A stretch of DNA of 64,000 nucleotides from DATJGR01 sp963787045 (GCA_963787045.1 CAWBBR010000008.1:332564-396563), one strand, 5' to 3'. Positions 35,002-44,043 are shown, numbered from the stretch's first letter. Program-made: numbers and translations. The notes: generated by a model not told the origin, from the letters alone.

Positions 35002-36686
35002 ATGACGGAAGTGCTGACGTGCTTCCGCGATCCCGAGGCGACCGGTTTCGAAGCGGCCTGGGTCGGCATGGAACCGACGTTCCAGAGCCGCAAATCGATT
35101 GCGAAGTGGCAAGCCATGGCGGAGCGGCCCGGCGGCGAAGACGCCTACTTCCTCGATCGCTACATGCTCGAGACGCAAAAGCGCATCGCGAAGGCGATCA
35201 AGCACAAGTACGACAAACACCGCGCCGCCGGCCGACCGTATTGCATGTTCGAAAGCGTCGAGCGCGACGACGATCTCGATCAGTGGCAGGTGCGCCGTCA
35301 GACGCTGGTGTTCCATTGGCCGGACGCCGCGCTGGAGCCGTTCGAGGTACGCGTTGCGCTCGATCCGGAAACGTTCGAGTACAGCATCAAGCCGGTGCCG
35401 CTCGTCTGGTTTTACGACGAACGGTTCGTCGCCTTCCTGCAGCATTTCATCTGGCAGGTTCCGCAGAAACTCGGACTGTCGTGCTCGATCGCGCACGGCG
35501 GCGGTCAATTCTCGCTGTCGGCGAAAACGTTCCTGACGGGCAGCCTTCTGGCGGATGACATTGCCTATAAGGCGAGTCACCCGGAACTCGCCACCTGGAT
35601 CATGGACTGGCCGAATCCGGACGATCGCACCTTTCGCGCGACCCGGCGCCGGCTATCGGCATTTCAGAATCGTCACGCGACGCGTATTGGGATGGCCGCT
35701 TTCATCCGCGATTGAACGGCATGCTGACCGCCGAGAATGCGTATCTCGATCGCGGCTTCGGCCCCGCATCGCATCGGGACGCATCTCTGATGGATCCGCA
35801 ATCCGGTCCCACCGGGACTTCGCGCGAGGTCTTCCAGACGAATTTCGCATTCGGCCGAACCGTGCGGCTCGCCGCGCAGAGCATCGACCCCGGCTACTGG
35901 CAATCGCCCCCCAATGAAGATGGCTACAAGCCCGAACAGGTGATGCGCTACAGCGAAGGCAACCTGAATCGCCTGCAGATCGCCGGCGAACTGCACGTGA
36001 AGAGCGGCAAGGTCCTCGACGCGCAGCGCGGGCCGGAACTCGAATGTCTGCTCGACTTCGCGCTGTTGACCACCGAGGCGAGCTGGGAGAACCGCGCGCA
36101 GATGTGCCGCACCAGCGCGCGCGACTTCGTCGAAGCGCTGTTGCTGGATGTGCATCACGCGCGCTATCTGCAGGCTCACCCGCGCGTCCGCATCACCGCG
36201 TCGTTGCAGCAGGATCAGATTCTGGGCGACGCGGAAGCCACGTTGGCGCGCTACGGTGCAAACGCGGTGCTCGACCGGCTGCATGCGCAGGCGCGCCTGG
36301 CAAATTTCGAGGCATCGGACGGACGCATCCGCTCGGACCGCATCGAGCCCGAACCGCTGTTCTGGGCGGCCTGGCACGTGCTTCCGCCGGGCGAGCAACA
36401 CGCGATCGCACGCGAAGCGGTCGGCGGCTTCATGGAACGGGTTCATCAGGCCGCATCGATGGACCCGCGACCGATGGCGCGATCCGATCCGATGGAATGG
36501 CATCGGCATCGGATCCACCCGCTGCTGTGGAAGGCGCTGGACGCGCCTGGCGCCGACCCCAACGATCCGATTCAGCAGCAGCGCAACGTCTGGCTGGCGC
36601 GACGACGGCACTACCTCGCAAGGCGGCCGGTGTGGTCGCAGTTGAAGAACCATTGCGCCCCTTGGCAAACACGTCAGGACAGGTAG
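35002..36686 (+). CDS. Unrecognised conserved-looking protein, ~562 codons, one frameshift
   Basis: I do not recognise this gene. Part one (from ATG 35002, MTEVLTCFRDPEATGF) reads GMEPTFQSRKSIAKW, RYMLETQKRIAKAIKHKYDKH, VPLVWFYDERFVAFLQHFIW, LGLSCSIAHGGGQFSLSAKTFL and WIMDWPNPDDRTFRA. The frame must change near 35665-35685, giving YWDGRFHPRLNGMLTAENAYLDRGFG, PGYWQSPPNEDGYKPEQVMRYSEGNLNRLQIAGELHVKSG, LLTTEASWENRAQMCRTSARDF, PLFWAAWHVLPPGEQH and HRIHPLLWKALDAPGADPN. No signal peptide or membrane segment; Trp/Arg-rich, enzyme-like. The GGGQFSLS block and EDGYKPEQVMRYSEGN could be ligand sites, and an amidoligase or ATP-grasp-like function is only a guess. Its 3' end overlaps the convergent zincin gene by 13 bases. 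An upstream in-frame GTG at 34963 is possible. Confidence 0.7.
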
Positions 36687-37696
36687 GTGCCCCGGTGCAC
36701 GTGGTTCATCGCGAGTGCGGTCACCAGCGTGGTGACCGCCACCGTGGTGGCGATTTCACGATCGACCGAATACACCTGATTCAACACGCGCGCTCGTTCC
36801 GCGAGATGTCGTAACAGCCGCCGCGTCCGGTCGGGAAAGTGGCCGGTCCAGCGGAACACGTTCGCGACGAGATCGGGCTCCATCAGCAGGATCAGACCGT
36901 GCGCCGGTAAACGTGCGACTGGCCGCGTCGGGTCATCTACGGTCGCGTCGTCGAAGATGGTACGCAGCGCGCCGTCGAGCCCGGGCGGCAGCGGCTCGTC
37001 TTCCGTTTCGTCTTCGTAGTGAATCGCCAGCGAATCCTCGAGCTGGCTGACGTCGTCGTCGCGTTCGATCGCAACCACGATCGGATCGCGCGAACGCAGC
37101 GCGGTCATGGTGCTGTCGCAGAACTCGAGCTTCGCGAGCACCGCCGGGAAAGCGCCGTATTCGGCCCGCCAGTCGAGCCCGGGCGTGAGCCACACTGCAA
37201 ACGTTTCGGCCCAATCCTCGTCGGGATGCTTCTGTGCGTACCAGCCCGGCAGGTGGCGAACGAAACGACGACTGAACGGCTCAGGGTGATATTCCTCGAG
37301 ATACGGCTGCGTCATCGCTCCGAACTGCGCGACCCAGTCCGGCATTTCGTAGAGTCGGTAAGCGTAGTTGACGACATGTCCCATCTCGTGGCGCAGGTAA
37401 CGCAGAAATTCGGCGCGTCCCGCGCCCTCTATGTGCCCTGCGCGCTCCGCGTGCAACGCGGTCAGATCCGCTCGCGCCAGATAGAACGGAATGCCGATCG
37501 CGATCGTTTCGAACGGAACGCCCCATTCATCGGACAGGTAGACGTGGGGTTTCAGTCGCGTGATGCCGGCTCGTGCAAGTTCCTTTCTGAACTCCGCCAC
37601 GAGCGGCTCTAGGTCGGTCCCCTCGATCGCGAGCCCGAGATCGCGTATCGAAGTCCCGAGCAGTTGATGTGCTTCGAAGTGGGCTTCAGACGACAT
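36674..37696 (-). CDS. Putative zinc-binding metallopeptidase (gluzincin-like)
   Basis: 340 residues, no signal peptide. The zinc motif is H-E-M-G-H (RYLRHEMGHVVNYAYRLYEM), with a candidate third ligand in the conserved DEDWAETFAVWLTPG block 60-70 residues on, as in the putative zinc-binding metallo-peptidase family. The N-terminal part KPHVYLSDEWGVPFETIAIGIPFYLA fits the beta-sheet edge of the zincin fold. The rest, DAT-rich then helical (DRTRRLLRHLAERARVLNQVYSVDREIATTVAVTTLVTALAM), may bind a partner. Substrate unknown. Convergent with, and overlapping by 13 bases, the unrecognised gene at 35002. Start ATG 37696 (MSSEAHFEA). Confidence 0.8.
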   Translation of the reverse strand: MSSEAHFEAHQLLGTSIRDLGLAIEGTDLEPLVAEFRKELARAGITRLKPHVYLSDEWGVPFETIAIGIPFYLARADLTALHAERAGHIEGAGRAEFLRYLRHEMGHVVNYAYRLYEMPDWVAQFGAMTQPYLEEYHPEPFSRRFVRHLPGWYAQKHPDEDWAETFAVWLTPGLDWRAEYGAFPAVLAKLEFCDSTMTALRSRDPIVVAIERDDDVSQLEDSLAIHYEDETEDEPLPPGLDGALRTIFDDATVDDPTRPVARLPAHGLILLMEPDLVANVFRWTGHFPDRTRRLLRHLAERARVLNQVYSVDREIATTVAVTTLVTALAMNHVHRGTYLS

Positions 37697-37776
37697 CCAG
37701 TCACCTCGTCGTGCCCGTTCATCATAGGAGCATCGGGGAGCCCGTGCGGCGCTGAGCGTGCTCAATGCCGATTCGC

Positions 37777-38475
37777 CTACACCAACGCGAGCAGCACTCC
37801 GACGATCGCGACCACCAGGAGCCAGGGCACGGCACGCGTCGTCCAACGCAGCACCCGGATCTGTCGCAGCATCGAGGCGCGATCGTTCACGTTCGGGAAC
37901 GGCGTGTTCGGCACGGCTACGCCGAGGAAGCGACACAGCGGCGCCCAACCTTCGCGCACGTCGAACACGAGCAGCCGTTCCGCCGGAACGGTCGCACGGA
38001 CGCGGGCCGTGTGTTCATCGAAGATCTGTTGCGCGCGCCCGGCATCTTCGAAACGCCCCTCGAACACGCCGTTCCATACGATGCGTTCCGTCATCTCGAG
38101 CAGTCCGTCGATCAAACCGCTCGCGCGACGCAACCACGCTGGAAACACCGTGCGCGACTGGAAGATCGTTTCATGCGAGCTGCGGTACCAGTCCGTCTTG
38201 TTGCGCACCGAATGCACGACCTTCGCATCGGGGAATTCGCGCAACAGTTCGGCGTAGTAAACGCAGGCCGGGAAATCCACGGTCGCCTCGAACTCCTGAA
38301 ACAGCGCGCGCCAATCGGGACGCTCGCCTCGCGCGACGCGGAGCCACTTCTGCGGATGACCGCGGTGTTTGATTACTTCGACCATGTGGTAGCACGGCCC
38401 GAACCCGAGCAGCTGCAGCGCAGCTTGCAACGACAACGTACCGGTTCGTCCGAAGCCGGAGCCGATCACTTTCAT
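37777..38475 (-). CDS. Sulfotransferase-family protein (P-loop)
   Basis: 232 residues. The 5'-PSB loop is G-S-G-F-G-R-T-G-T-L-S-L at the very N-terminus, followed by GFGPCYHMVEVI. KVVHSVRNKTDWYRSSHETIF carries the 3'-PB-type VxSVRN-x-x-x-W block. This is the sulfotransferase_4-like group common in bacteria and fungi, whose PAPS use is not proven. The C-terminus ends in a hydrophobic stretch (AVPWLLVVAIVGVLLALV), so it may be membrane-anchored by its tail. Start ATG 38475 (MKVIGSGF). Divergent from the MFS gene, 94 bases apart. Confidence 0.85.
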   Translation of the reverse strand: MKVIGSGFGRTGTLSLQAALQLLGFGPCYHMVEVIKHRGHPQKWLRVARGERPDWRALFQEFEATVDFPACVYYAELLREFPDAKVVHSVRNKTDWYRSSHETIFQSRTVFPAWLRRASGLIDGLLEMTERIVWNGVFEGRFEDAGRAQQIFDEHTARVRATVPAERLLVFDVREGWAPLCRFLGVAVPNTPFPNVNDRASMLRQIRVLRWTTRAVPWLLVVAIVGVLLALV

Positions 38476-38569
38476 CCGAGCATTACGATGGTGGAATCGA
38501 CGTAGGCTACCCTTGCGTCGCACCGGCGTTCCACCGTTAACTGCGCGCTGGCATCATGTCGGGCTGTCA

Positions 38570-39808
38570 GTGAAAACCGCGCTCCTCACCCGCTATCCGG
38601 CATTCGGGTATCCGCTGTATCGCCGCTACTGGTTTGCATCGTTCGCGTCGGTCGGCGGCACGCAACTGGTCACGCTCGCGCAAGGATGGCTGGTGTTCAA
38701 ACTCACCGGCTCGGCGCTCGATCTCGGTCTGCTCGGCGCGGCCGCGGCGATACCGAACATCCTGATGTCGCTGTTCGGCGGCGTCGTCGCGGATCGATTC
38801 GACAAGCGCAAGATCATTCTCGTCACGTCCACGTTGACGGCGACGTTGTTGTTCCTGCTGGCCGCGCTCGACGCCACCGGTCACGTGCAGGTGTGGCACG
38901 TGATGACGATCGCGGCGCTGACGTCGCTGATCTCCGGCGTCGAGTGGCCCACGCGCCAGGCACTATTCCCGCACCTGATCGAACGGCCGGGGCTGATGTC
39001 GGCGGTGGCGCTCAATTCGGTGCTGTGGCAGTCCACGCGGATGATCATGCCGGCGCTCGGCGGCGTGCTGATCGCGGCAACGAGCACCGCGTTTCTGTTC
39101 GCGATCTCGGGACTGGGCTTCGTGGTGATGTTCTTCGTGATGTTCGCGATTCCACTCGCCCTCCCCGGTACGCGAGGCGGGTCGACGCTGCAACAGATCC
39201 AGCAAGGGCTCGGCTTCATCGTCGCGCACGAACTGTTCCGCTGGCTGATCGTGTTGTCGTACGCGGGAATGTTCTTCGTCAGTTCGTACATGCAGCTCAT
39301 GCCGGCGTTTGCGCTGCATCTCGACGCGGGCGAGACCGGCTACGGTTTCCTGCTATCGGCAACCGGCGTCGGTTCGGTGGTCGGTACGTTGGCGGTAGGC
39401 GGAATGCAGAACTCGCGTTCGCTCGGCTTCGTGCTGCTCGCGGGCGCGCTGCTCGCCAGCGTTTCGCTCTACGGATTCGCGGTCGCCGTGCAATACGGGT
39501 GGTACGGTTTTGCGTTGTTCAGCGCGTTCGCCTCATCCGTGTGCGCGTCGGTGTTCATGATCTGCTCGATGAGCGTGATGCAGCTCGAGGTACCCGACAC
39601 GCTGCGCGGCCGCGTGATGGGCGTTCATTCGATCACGTATAGTCTGATGCCGCTCGGCGGATTGCTGCTCGGCGCCATCGCGCACGAGACCACGCTCGTT
39701 GCGGCGGTCGCCTTCGGCGCAAGCGCATTTCTGATCGTGACGCTGCTGGTCGGCGTCACTCGTCCGGCGATCCGTGAAATCGACGGCAAGGTATTGGCCG
39801 CGCGTTGA
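38570..39808 (+). CDS. MFS transporter of the MFS_3 (EntS-like) group
   Basis: ~412 residues, 12 membrane segments. The N-terminus YPLYRRYWFASFASVGGTQLVTLAQGWLVFKLTGSALDLGLLG is characteristic of the group (helix 1 with F-R-x-x-W-x-x, then S-x-x-G). Motif A is FGGVVADRFDKRKIIL, and PTRQALFPHLIERPGLMSAVALNS is the conserved loop before helix 5. Probably an exporter of small molecules; substrate unknown. I prefer the GTG at 38570 (VKTALLTRYPAF); an in-frame TTG at 38513 would add a basic leader of 19 residues. Confidence 0.87.
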   Translation: MKTALLTRYPAFGYPLYRRYWFASFASVGGTQLVTLAQGWLVFKLTGSALDLGLLGAAAAIPNILMSLFGGVVADRFDKRKIILVTSTLTATLLFLLAALDATGHVQVWHVMTIAALTSLISGVEWPTRQALFPHLIERPGLMSAVALNSVLWQSTRMIMPALGGVLIAATSTAFLFAISGLGFVVMFFVMFAIPLALPGTRGGSTLQQIQQGLGFIVAHELFRWLIVLSYAGMFFVSSYMQLMPAFALHLDAGETGYGFLLSATGVGSVVGTLAVGGMQNSRSLGFVLLAGALLASVSLYGFAVAVQYGWYGFALFSAFASSVCASVFMICSMSVMQLEVPDTLRGRVMGVHSITYSLMPLGGLLLGAIAHETTLVAAVAFGASAFLIVTLLVGVTRPAIREIDGKVLAAR

Positions 39809-39856
39809 CGGGCAACGCACGTCTGAACAACGCACTTTGAAAACAGGAGTCAGCAA

Positions 39857-40723
39857 ATGAAGATCGGTGTATTCGCCACGTTCATGTCGCCGCAATGCAC
39901 GCCGCAGTTCATCGTCGACTTCGGCCGTCGCGCCGAAGCGGCGGGACTCGACTCGATCTGGATGGGCGAACACGTGGTGCTGTTCGACCGCACCGAGTTT
40001 CCGTATCCCGGTTCGCGCGACGGCAAACTCCCGGTGCCCGAAGGCGGCGGCATGCTCGATACCGTCGCGACGTTCGGCTTCCTCGCGTCGGTCACGAAGA
40101 CGATCCGCTTCGGCACCGGCATCGCGCTGATTTCGCAACGCAACCCGATCTACACCGCGAAGGAATTCACCACGCTCGACTGGCTTTCCGGCGGACGCAT
40201 CGACTTCGGCATCGGCGTCGGCTGGTGCAAAGAAGAGGTTCTGGCGAGCGGCTATGGCTGGGAAGACCGCGGCGCGCGCAGCGACGAGTTCCTGGAACTG
40301 ATCACCCGGCTGTGGACGCAACCGGTGGCCAACTACGCGGGTCGACACTTCCAGCTCGCGGATTGCCGGCTCGACCCGAAACCGGTCCAGAAGCCGCACC
40401 TTCCGATTCTCGTTGGCGGCCACAGCGCCGCGGCGTTGCGTCGCGCCGCGCGTTACGGATCGGGTTGGTACGGCTTTGCAATCGGTCCGGAGCAGACCGC
40501 GCCGGTGTTGCAACGTCTCGACAAGGCGCTCGCCGCCGAAGGGCGGTCGCGCAACGGGTTCGAGATCGTGATCACGCCGCCGTATCGCGTCAGCGACGAC
40601 ATGTTGCGCGGCTTCGCGGACCTGGGCGTGGACAGGGTCGTGCCGCAACTCGGTGCGCAGAAACCGGAGGCCGTGGCCGACAAATTGAAGGAGCTCGAAC
40701 GCTTCGTCCGCGTCGCCGCCTGA
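39857..40723 (+). CDS. LLM class F420-dependent oxidoreductase-like protein
   Basis: 288-residue luciferase-like monooxygenase (TIM barrel). KIGVFATFMSPQCTPQFIVDFGRRAEAAGLDSIWMGEHVV is the family's beta-1/alpha-1 block with the E-H of the flavin-cofactor site. FGFLASVTKTIRFGTGIALISQRNPIYTAKEFTTLDWLSGGRIDFGIGVGW and PILVGGHSAAALRRAARYGSGWY match the F420-dependent class. In Proteobacteria these may use F420 or FMN, so the cofactor is uncertain. Excellent AACAGGAGTCAGCAA ribosome site before ATG 39857. Convergent with the tag gene, 12 bases apart. Confidence 0.9.
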   Translation: MKIGVFATFMSPQCTPQFIVDFGRRAEAAGLDSIWMGEHVVLFDRTEFPYPGSRDGKLPVPEGGGMLDTVATFGFLASVTKTIRFGTGIALISQRNPIYTAKEFTTLDWLSGGRIDFGIGVGWCKEEVLASGYGWEDRGARSDEFLELITRLWTQPVANYAGRHFQLADCRLDPKPVQKPHLPILVGGHSAAALRRAARYGSGWYGFAIGPEQTAPVLQRLDKALAAEGRSRNGFEIVITPPYRVSDDMLRGFADLGVDRVVPQLGAQKPEAVADKLKELERFVRVAA

Positions 40724-40735
40724 TCGCGTTGCGCC

Positions 40736-41347
40736 CTACTGAGCGTCCGCCACCCAGCAACCTCGTTGGTGATCGTCGACGCGACCGGACGCCTGCATGA
40801 AGGCGTAACAGATCGTGGTGCCGATGAATTTGAAGCCCTTCTTCTTCAGGTCTTTGCTCATCGCATCGCTCTGCGGTGTCGATACCGGGAACTCGGACAG
40901 CGTGCGGAAGCGGTTACGGATCACCTTCCCATCGGTGAACTGCCAGAGGTAGTCATCGAAGCTGCGGCCGGTATCGAGCAGTTCCAGATATGCGCGCGCG
41001 TTGCTGATGAACGCATCCACCTTCAGGCGATTGCGCACGATCCCGGGGTTCGCGAGCAGACGCGCCTTCTTGGCATCGTTGTAGCGCGCCATTCGCTTGG
41101 GATCGAACCCGTCGAATGCCTTCCGGTAGTGCTCGCGTTTGTGGAGGATCGTGCGCCACGACAAGCCTGCTTGAGCACCTTCCAGACACAGCAACTCGAA
41201 CAACCGCTGATCGTCGTGCAGCGGGCGCCCCCATTCCTCGTCGTGGTACGCGACCATCAACGGGTCACCCTCGCACCACGCGCACCGCACGCGTCCATCC
41301 GCATGTTTTTCGGCTTTGCGCGGCTTGCGTTCCGGTGCGTCCGTCAT
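40736..41347 (-). CDS. tag: DNA-3-methyladenine glycosylase I
   Basis: 203 residues of the Tag family, a helix-hairpin-helix base-excision enzyme that removes 3-methyladenine. Seen: R-C-A-W-C-E-G-D-P-L-M-V-A-Y-H-D-E-E-W-G-R-P (zinc-snap Cys and His with the catalytic Glu region), LFELLCLEGAQAGLSWRTILHKREHYRKAFDGFDP, ARLLANPGIVRNRLKVDAFISNARAY, and the C-terminal zinc ligands in KFIGTTICYAFMQASGRVDDHQRGCW. All typical. The ATG (41347) overlaps the epoxide hydrolase stop as ATGA, so it is translationally coupled to it, an unusual partner. Confidence 0.95.
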   Translation of the reverse strand: MTDAPERKPRKAEKHADGRVRCAWCEGDPLMVAYHDEEWGRPLHDDQRLFELLCLEGAQAGLSWRTILHKREHYRKAFDGFDPKRMARYNDAKKARLLANPGIVRNRLKVDAFISNARAYLELLDTGRSFDDYLWQFTDGKVIRNRFRTLSEFPVSTPQSDAMSKDLKKKGFKFIGTTICYAFMQASGRVDDHQRGCWVADAQ

Positions 41348-42297
41348 TGGGCCAGGTCCTTCAGAAAATCGAGCATCAACGCGTTCACTTCCGGAGCGCG
41401 TTCCTGCTGCGTCCAGTGCGCGCAGTTGCGGATGTTCTCCATCCGGATGCCCGGAATGAGCGCCGGCATGTGCGCCGCCATTTCGGGACGCAGGATCAGA
41501 TCGTTCTCGGCGGTGATCATCATGCTCGGGATGTTCAGCCCCGGGCCGGTCGGCATGCCCACCTCGTCGCCGTTCAGATCGGTGGCGCGATACCAGTTGA
41601 AGCCGCCGGTGAAACCGGTGCGCGAGAATTCGCTGACGTACACGTCGAGTTCCGCCGCGGTGAGAAAAGTGTTGCCTGGCGGCACTCGCGTCAGTGCGCC
41701 GCTGCCGTCGCCGCCCACCGTCGCGAACGTCCATAGATCTTCGGCGCGTGTGTACGGCATGAATATTTTCGCGAGGTTGCCGCGCACATCGGCTTCGAAC
41801 TCCGCTTCGGCAACGCCCGGTTTCTGGAAGTAGCGCATGTAGAAGGTTGCGTCGGTCAGCCCGAACGCGTCGCGCGCCGCGATCGTGGGACGCGCGCCCG
41901 GTACCGGCGGGGCATACGGTGTATTCAGGCCGATGAGTCGTTCGACGCGCTCCGGATACCGCAGCCCCATCTGCCACAGCACGGCGCCGCCCCAATCGTG
42001 GCCGACGAACACCGCTTTCTCGATATCGAGCGCATCGAGCAGCCCGAGCATGTCGGCGCACAGGATCTTCATCGTGTACTGGGCCGGATCGCGCGGCGCA
42101 TCGGTACGGCCGTAACCCCGCATGTCCGGTGCGATCGCGCGCAGACCGTTGTCGCCGAGCGCGTGCAGCTGGTGACGCCAGGAGTACCAGAGCTCGGGCC
42201 AGCCGTGGCACATCACGACCGGGAAGCCGGTGCCTGCTTCCGCGACATGCATCGAGATGCCGTTGGTCGAAATCGTGCGATGCGCAATGGCCGCCAT
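41344..42297 (-). CDS. Epoxide hydrolase-type alpha/beta hydrolase
   Basis: 317 residues. Oxyanion H-G-W-P-E (30-34), nucleophile Asp101 in V-G-H-D-W-G-G, cap-domain tyrosines (FMPYTRAED and FNWYRATDLNG, either possibly the epoxide-polarising Tyr), acid in TAENDLIL, and His in RNCAHWTQQERA. This is the soluble epoxide hydrolase pattern, distinct from haloalkane dehalogenases by the H-G-x-P-E and the double tyrosine cap. Cytoplasmic. Start ATG 42297. First gene of an ATGA-coupled pair with tag, so a link to electrophile or alkylation detoxification is possible. Confidence 0.88.
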   Translation of the reverse strand: MAAIAHRTISTNGISMHVAEAGTGFPVVMCHGWPELWYSWRHQLHALGDNGLRAIAPDMRGYGRTDAPRDPAQYTMKILCADMLGLLDALDIEKAVFVGHDWGGAVLWQMGLRYPERVERLIGLNTPYAPPVPGARPTIAARDAFGLTDATFYMRYFQKPGVAEAEFEADVRGNLAKIFMPYTRAEDLWTFATVGGDGSGALTRVPPGNTFLTAAELDVYVSEFSRTGFTGGFNWYRATDLNGDEVGMPTGPGLNIPSMMITAENDLILRPEMAAHMPALIPGIRMENIRNCAHWTQQERAPEVNALMLDFLKDLAQ

Positions 42298-42568
42298 GTC
42301 GAAGACTCCGAATGAACGAGCGTGGATGATAGCCCGTCGACGCGGCTTACACGCCGCGCGGCAAGCCGCGCGAAAGCGTCACCCGTCTTTACACCGAGCT
42401 TTGGCTATCTGCGCCAACTCTTTGTTATTACTTAATATCGATGTGGTGGCACGGAAGTTGATTGACGTTCCTACGCACGATAGCCACGGCGCTCAACTTT
42501 GCGCTCCAACACGGACGCGGCGTGGCCCGACAGTTAGTGTGTCCCCATACAAGATGGATGGCGAAAGG
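42298..42568. other. Intergenic region, lower GC than flanks
   Basis: No gene recognised. The stretch 42380-42450 is visibly richer in A and T (for example CTTTGTTATTACTTAATATCG), which is a plausible promoter zone for the small gene at 42569. I cannot assign -35 and -10 boxes with a proper 16-18 base spacing. No stem-loop obvious enough to call a terminator. Confidence 0.35.
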
Positions 42569-42841
42569 ATGGCCAGTACGCAACGAGCCGAGCTCTTTCC
42601 GACCGCGGATGCAGAGTTCAAACAGTTCCTTCAATGGCGAGCCGACTGCCACGCGCAGTCACAACGGCTCGAGCAGATGGAGGATGGCGCGATCCCCACC
42701 CACTTCTCCGAGCACGTCAGCCATTACAGATACGCACGCGCGTGCGCGGTGATGGATCGCGGTGCCAACCCGGAAGGCGCCGGCATCGAAGCCGTCCGCA
42801 AGTGGCTGCACGACAGTCACTCGAGTTCCCAGAGCGACTGA
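42569..42841 (+). CDS. Small hypothetical cytoplasmic protein
   Basis: 90 residues (95 if ATG 42554 is used), hydrophilic and probably helical: ADAEFKQFLQWRADCHAQSQRLEQMEDGAIPTHF, then SHYRYARACAVMDRGANPEGAGIEAVRKWL. No signal peptide, metal motif or membrane segment, and I do not recognise a family. GC-rich codon use matches the genome, supporting a real gene. Neighbours are small stress proteins. Function unknown. Confidence 0.5.
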   Translation: MASTQRAELFPTADAEFKQFLQWRADCHAQSQRLEQMEDGAIPTHFSEHVSHYRYARACAVMDRGANPEGAGIEAVRKWLHDSHSSSQSD

Positions 42842-43018
42842 TCGCCCTTCAGCGAACGCGCGGCACCAAATGGCGCGCGGTGAAGACCGAGACAGACTGC
42901 GACCACAGGAATCGCACACTGCCACGGTCATCACCGCGCACGATCAGCTTGAAGCGAATGGTTCGTCCTGCCTATCGGACGATTCCACGATCGCTGTAAG
43001 CGCAGCCCTACGGAACCG

Positions 43019-43381
43019 TCAGCCCCAATACGGCGGCTGCTTGTAGTAGTCGAATACCTTGCCGCGCCAGACGGTATCGTTGTCGCTCAACTCCTCGCGC
43101 TCGTATGCCGGTGCTTTCTTCAGCTGGTCCTTGCTCAGATCGACGACATAGCCGTCTTTCGTCGTGTCGTAGTGCAGCACCTGCCAGGGCAGCGGATGAA
43201 ACTTCTCTCCGATACCGAGGAAGCCGCCGAACGACATGATCGCGTAGACCACCTCGCCGCTCGGTTTGTCGATCATGATGTCTTCGATCTCACCGAGATG
43301 TTCTCCGGCCGAGTTGTAGACCTCCGTTCCGTTGACGCGTTTCGCCGGTATCGCTCCGGCACTCAGGGTTGACGTCTTCAT
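43019..43381 (-). CDS. PRC-barrel domain protein
   Basis: 120-residue cytoplasmic PRC-barrel protein. The barrel reads RVNGTEVYNSAGEHLGEIEDIMIDKPSGEVVYAIMSFGGFLGIGEKFHPLPWQVLHYDTTKDGYVVDL, the complete motif including F-L-G-I-G-E-K-x-x-x-L-P. The C-terminal AYEREELSDNDTVWRGKVFDYY is the usual tail of the bacterial stress-associated subgroup. Very strong AAGGAGGATCC ribosome site before ATG 43381. PRC barrels of this group accumulate under osmotic or desiccation stress; the molecular role is not settled. Confidence 0.88.
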   Translation of the reverse strand: MKTSTLSAGAIPAKRVNGTEVYNSAGEHLGEIEDIMIDKPSGEVVYAIMSFGGFLGIGEKFHPLPWQVLHYDTTKDGYVVDLSKDQLKKAPAYEREELSDNDTVWRGKVFDYYKQPPYWG

Positions 43382-43543
43382 GGATCCTCCTTGTCGTTAC
43401 TACTGCGTCGTGATGACGCGAAGGTATCGAGTGCAAGTAGTGTGCCGCTGCTGCGCGCCGCTGAAATGGCGCCAGCCACGGAAATCGGCGCGCCAAGAAT
43501 TGCAATAGCCCGCGCACATTTTACGGTTCGAAGTACTACTGCT

Positions 43544-43810
43544 TCAGCGCGCGGGCTTCCGATGATCGCGTTTCTCTTCCGGATCGTTCTCGCGCGCTCG
43601 ACTCGCCGCATCTGACTCTGCATCGCGCAGCGCATCCTCCTCGTCGGCATCGTGCGCTTTGCCACCGGTGCGGATCGCCGCACGGCCGCGTTCCGAATCG
43701 ACGAACGCGCGTTCCGCGTCGTTGAACCGTCGTGCCGATTCCCGGTCGCCTTCACCCTGATTGGTGCCAGTTGATTTCTTCGCTTGCGGTTTGTTCTTGC
43801 TGCGTGCCAT
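43544..43810 (-). CDS. Small, highly hydrophilic protein
   Basis: 88 residues with extreme charge and low complexity: Lys/Arg/Glu/Asp/Ala make up most of the chain (SARRFNDAERAFVDSERGRAAIRTGGKAHDADEEDALRDAESDAASRARENDPEEKRDHR). No hydrophobic core, so probably intrinsically disordered. This resembles stress-inducible hydrophilins and DNA-protecting tails, but no family motif is decisive. Same strand as the PRC-barrel gene, within a cluster of stress-type small proteins. Confidence 0.55.
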   Translation of the reverse strand: MARSKNKPQAKKSTGTNQGEGDRESARRFNDAERAFVDSERGRAAIRTGGKAHDADEEDALRDAESDAASRARENDPEEKRDHRKPAR

Positions 43811-43890
43811 TCCCTTGTCCTCGCGGTGTGTTCAGGATCAGTCTTGCGAACAATCGCGCCGGATGCAGTGGTCCGCTTCCGACAGCGTCC

Positions 43891-43907
43891 GTAGGAATTG
43901 TCCCTAC
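43891..43907. promoter_or_regulatory. Short dyad upstream of the glsB-type gene
   Basis: GTAGGAATTGTCCCTAC: perfect 5-base arms GTAGG/CCTAC around a 7-base centre. It lies 137 bases upstream of the GlsB-like start and about 80 bases from the hydrophilin-like start, in a 233-base divergent intergenic region. Could be an operator shared by both genes; there is no following T-run, so a terminator is unlikely. Binding factor unknown. Confidence 0.3.
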
Positions 43908-44043
43908 ACGCGGCACGCCCGTCGGATTCGCGCGACGCACCGTGTAGTCATCCGCCTACGGTCGATCGGCCGGCCCGGGACTGCCTGCCCGGGGACAGTT
44001 TCGGCAATCCTGCAGCGGACTTCATTTGCCTGGGAGAACGTCC

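Noticed and set aside
35002..36686. Possible ATP-grasp or amidoligase fold for the unknown protein
   Set aside because: No glycine-rich loop or metal-ligand order of ATP-grasp enzymes was seen; kept as unrecognised.
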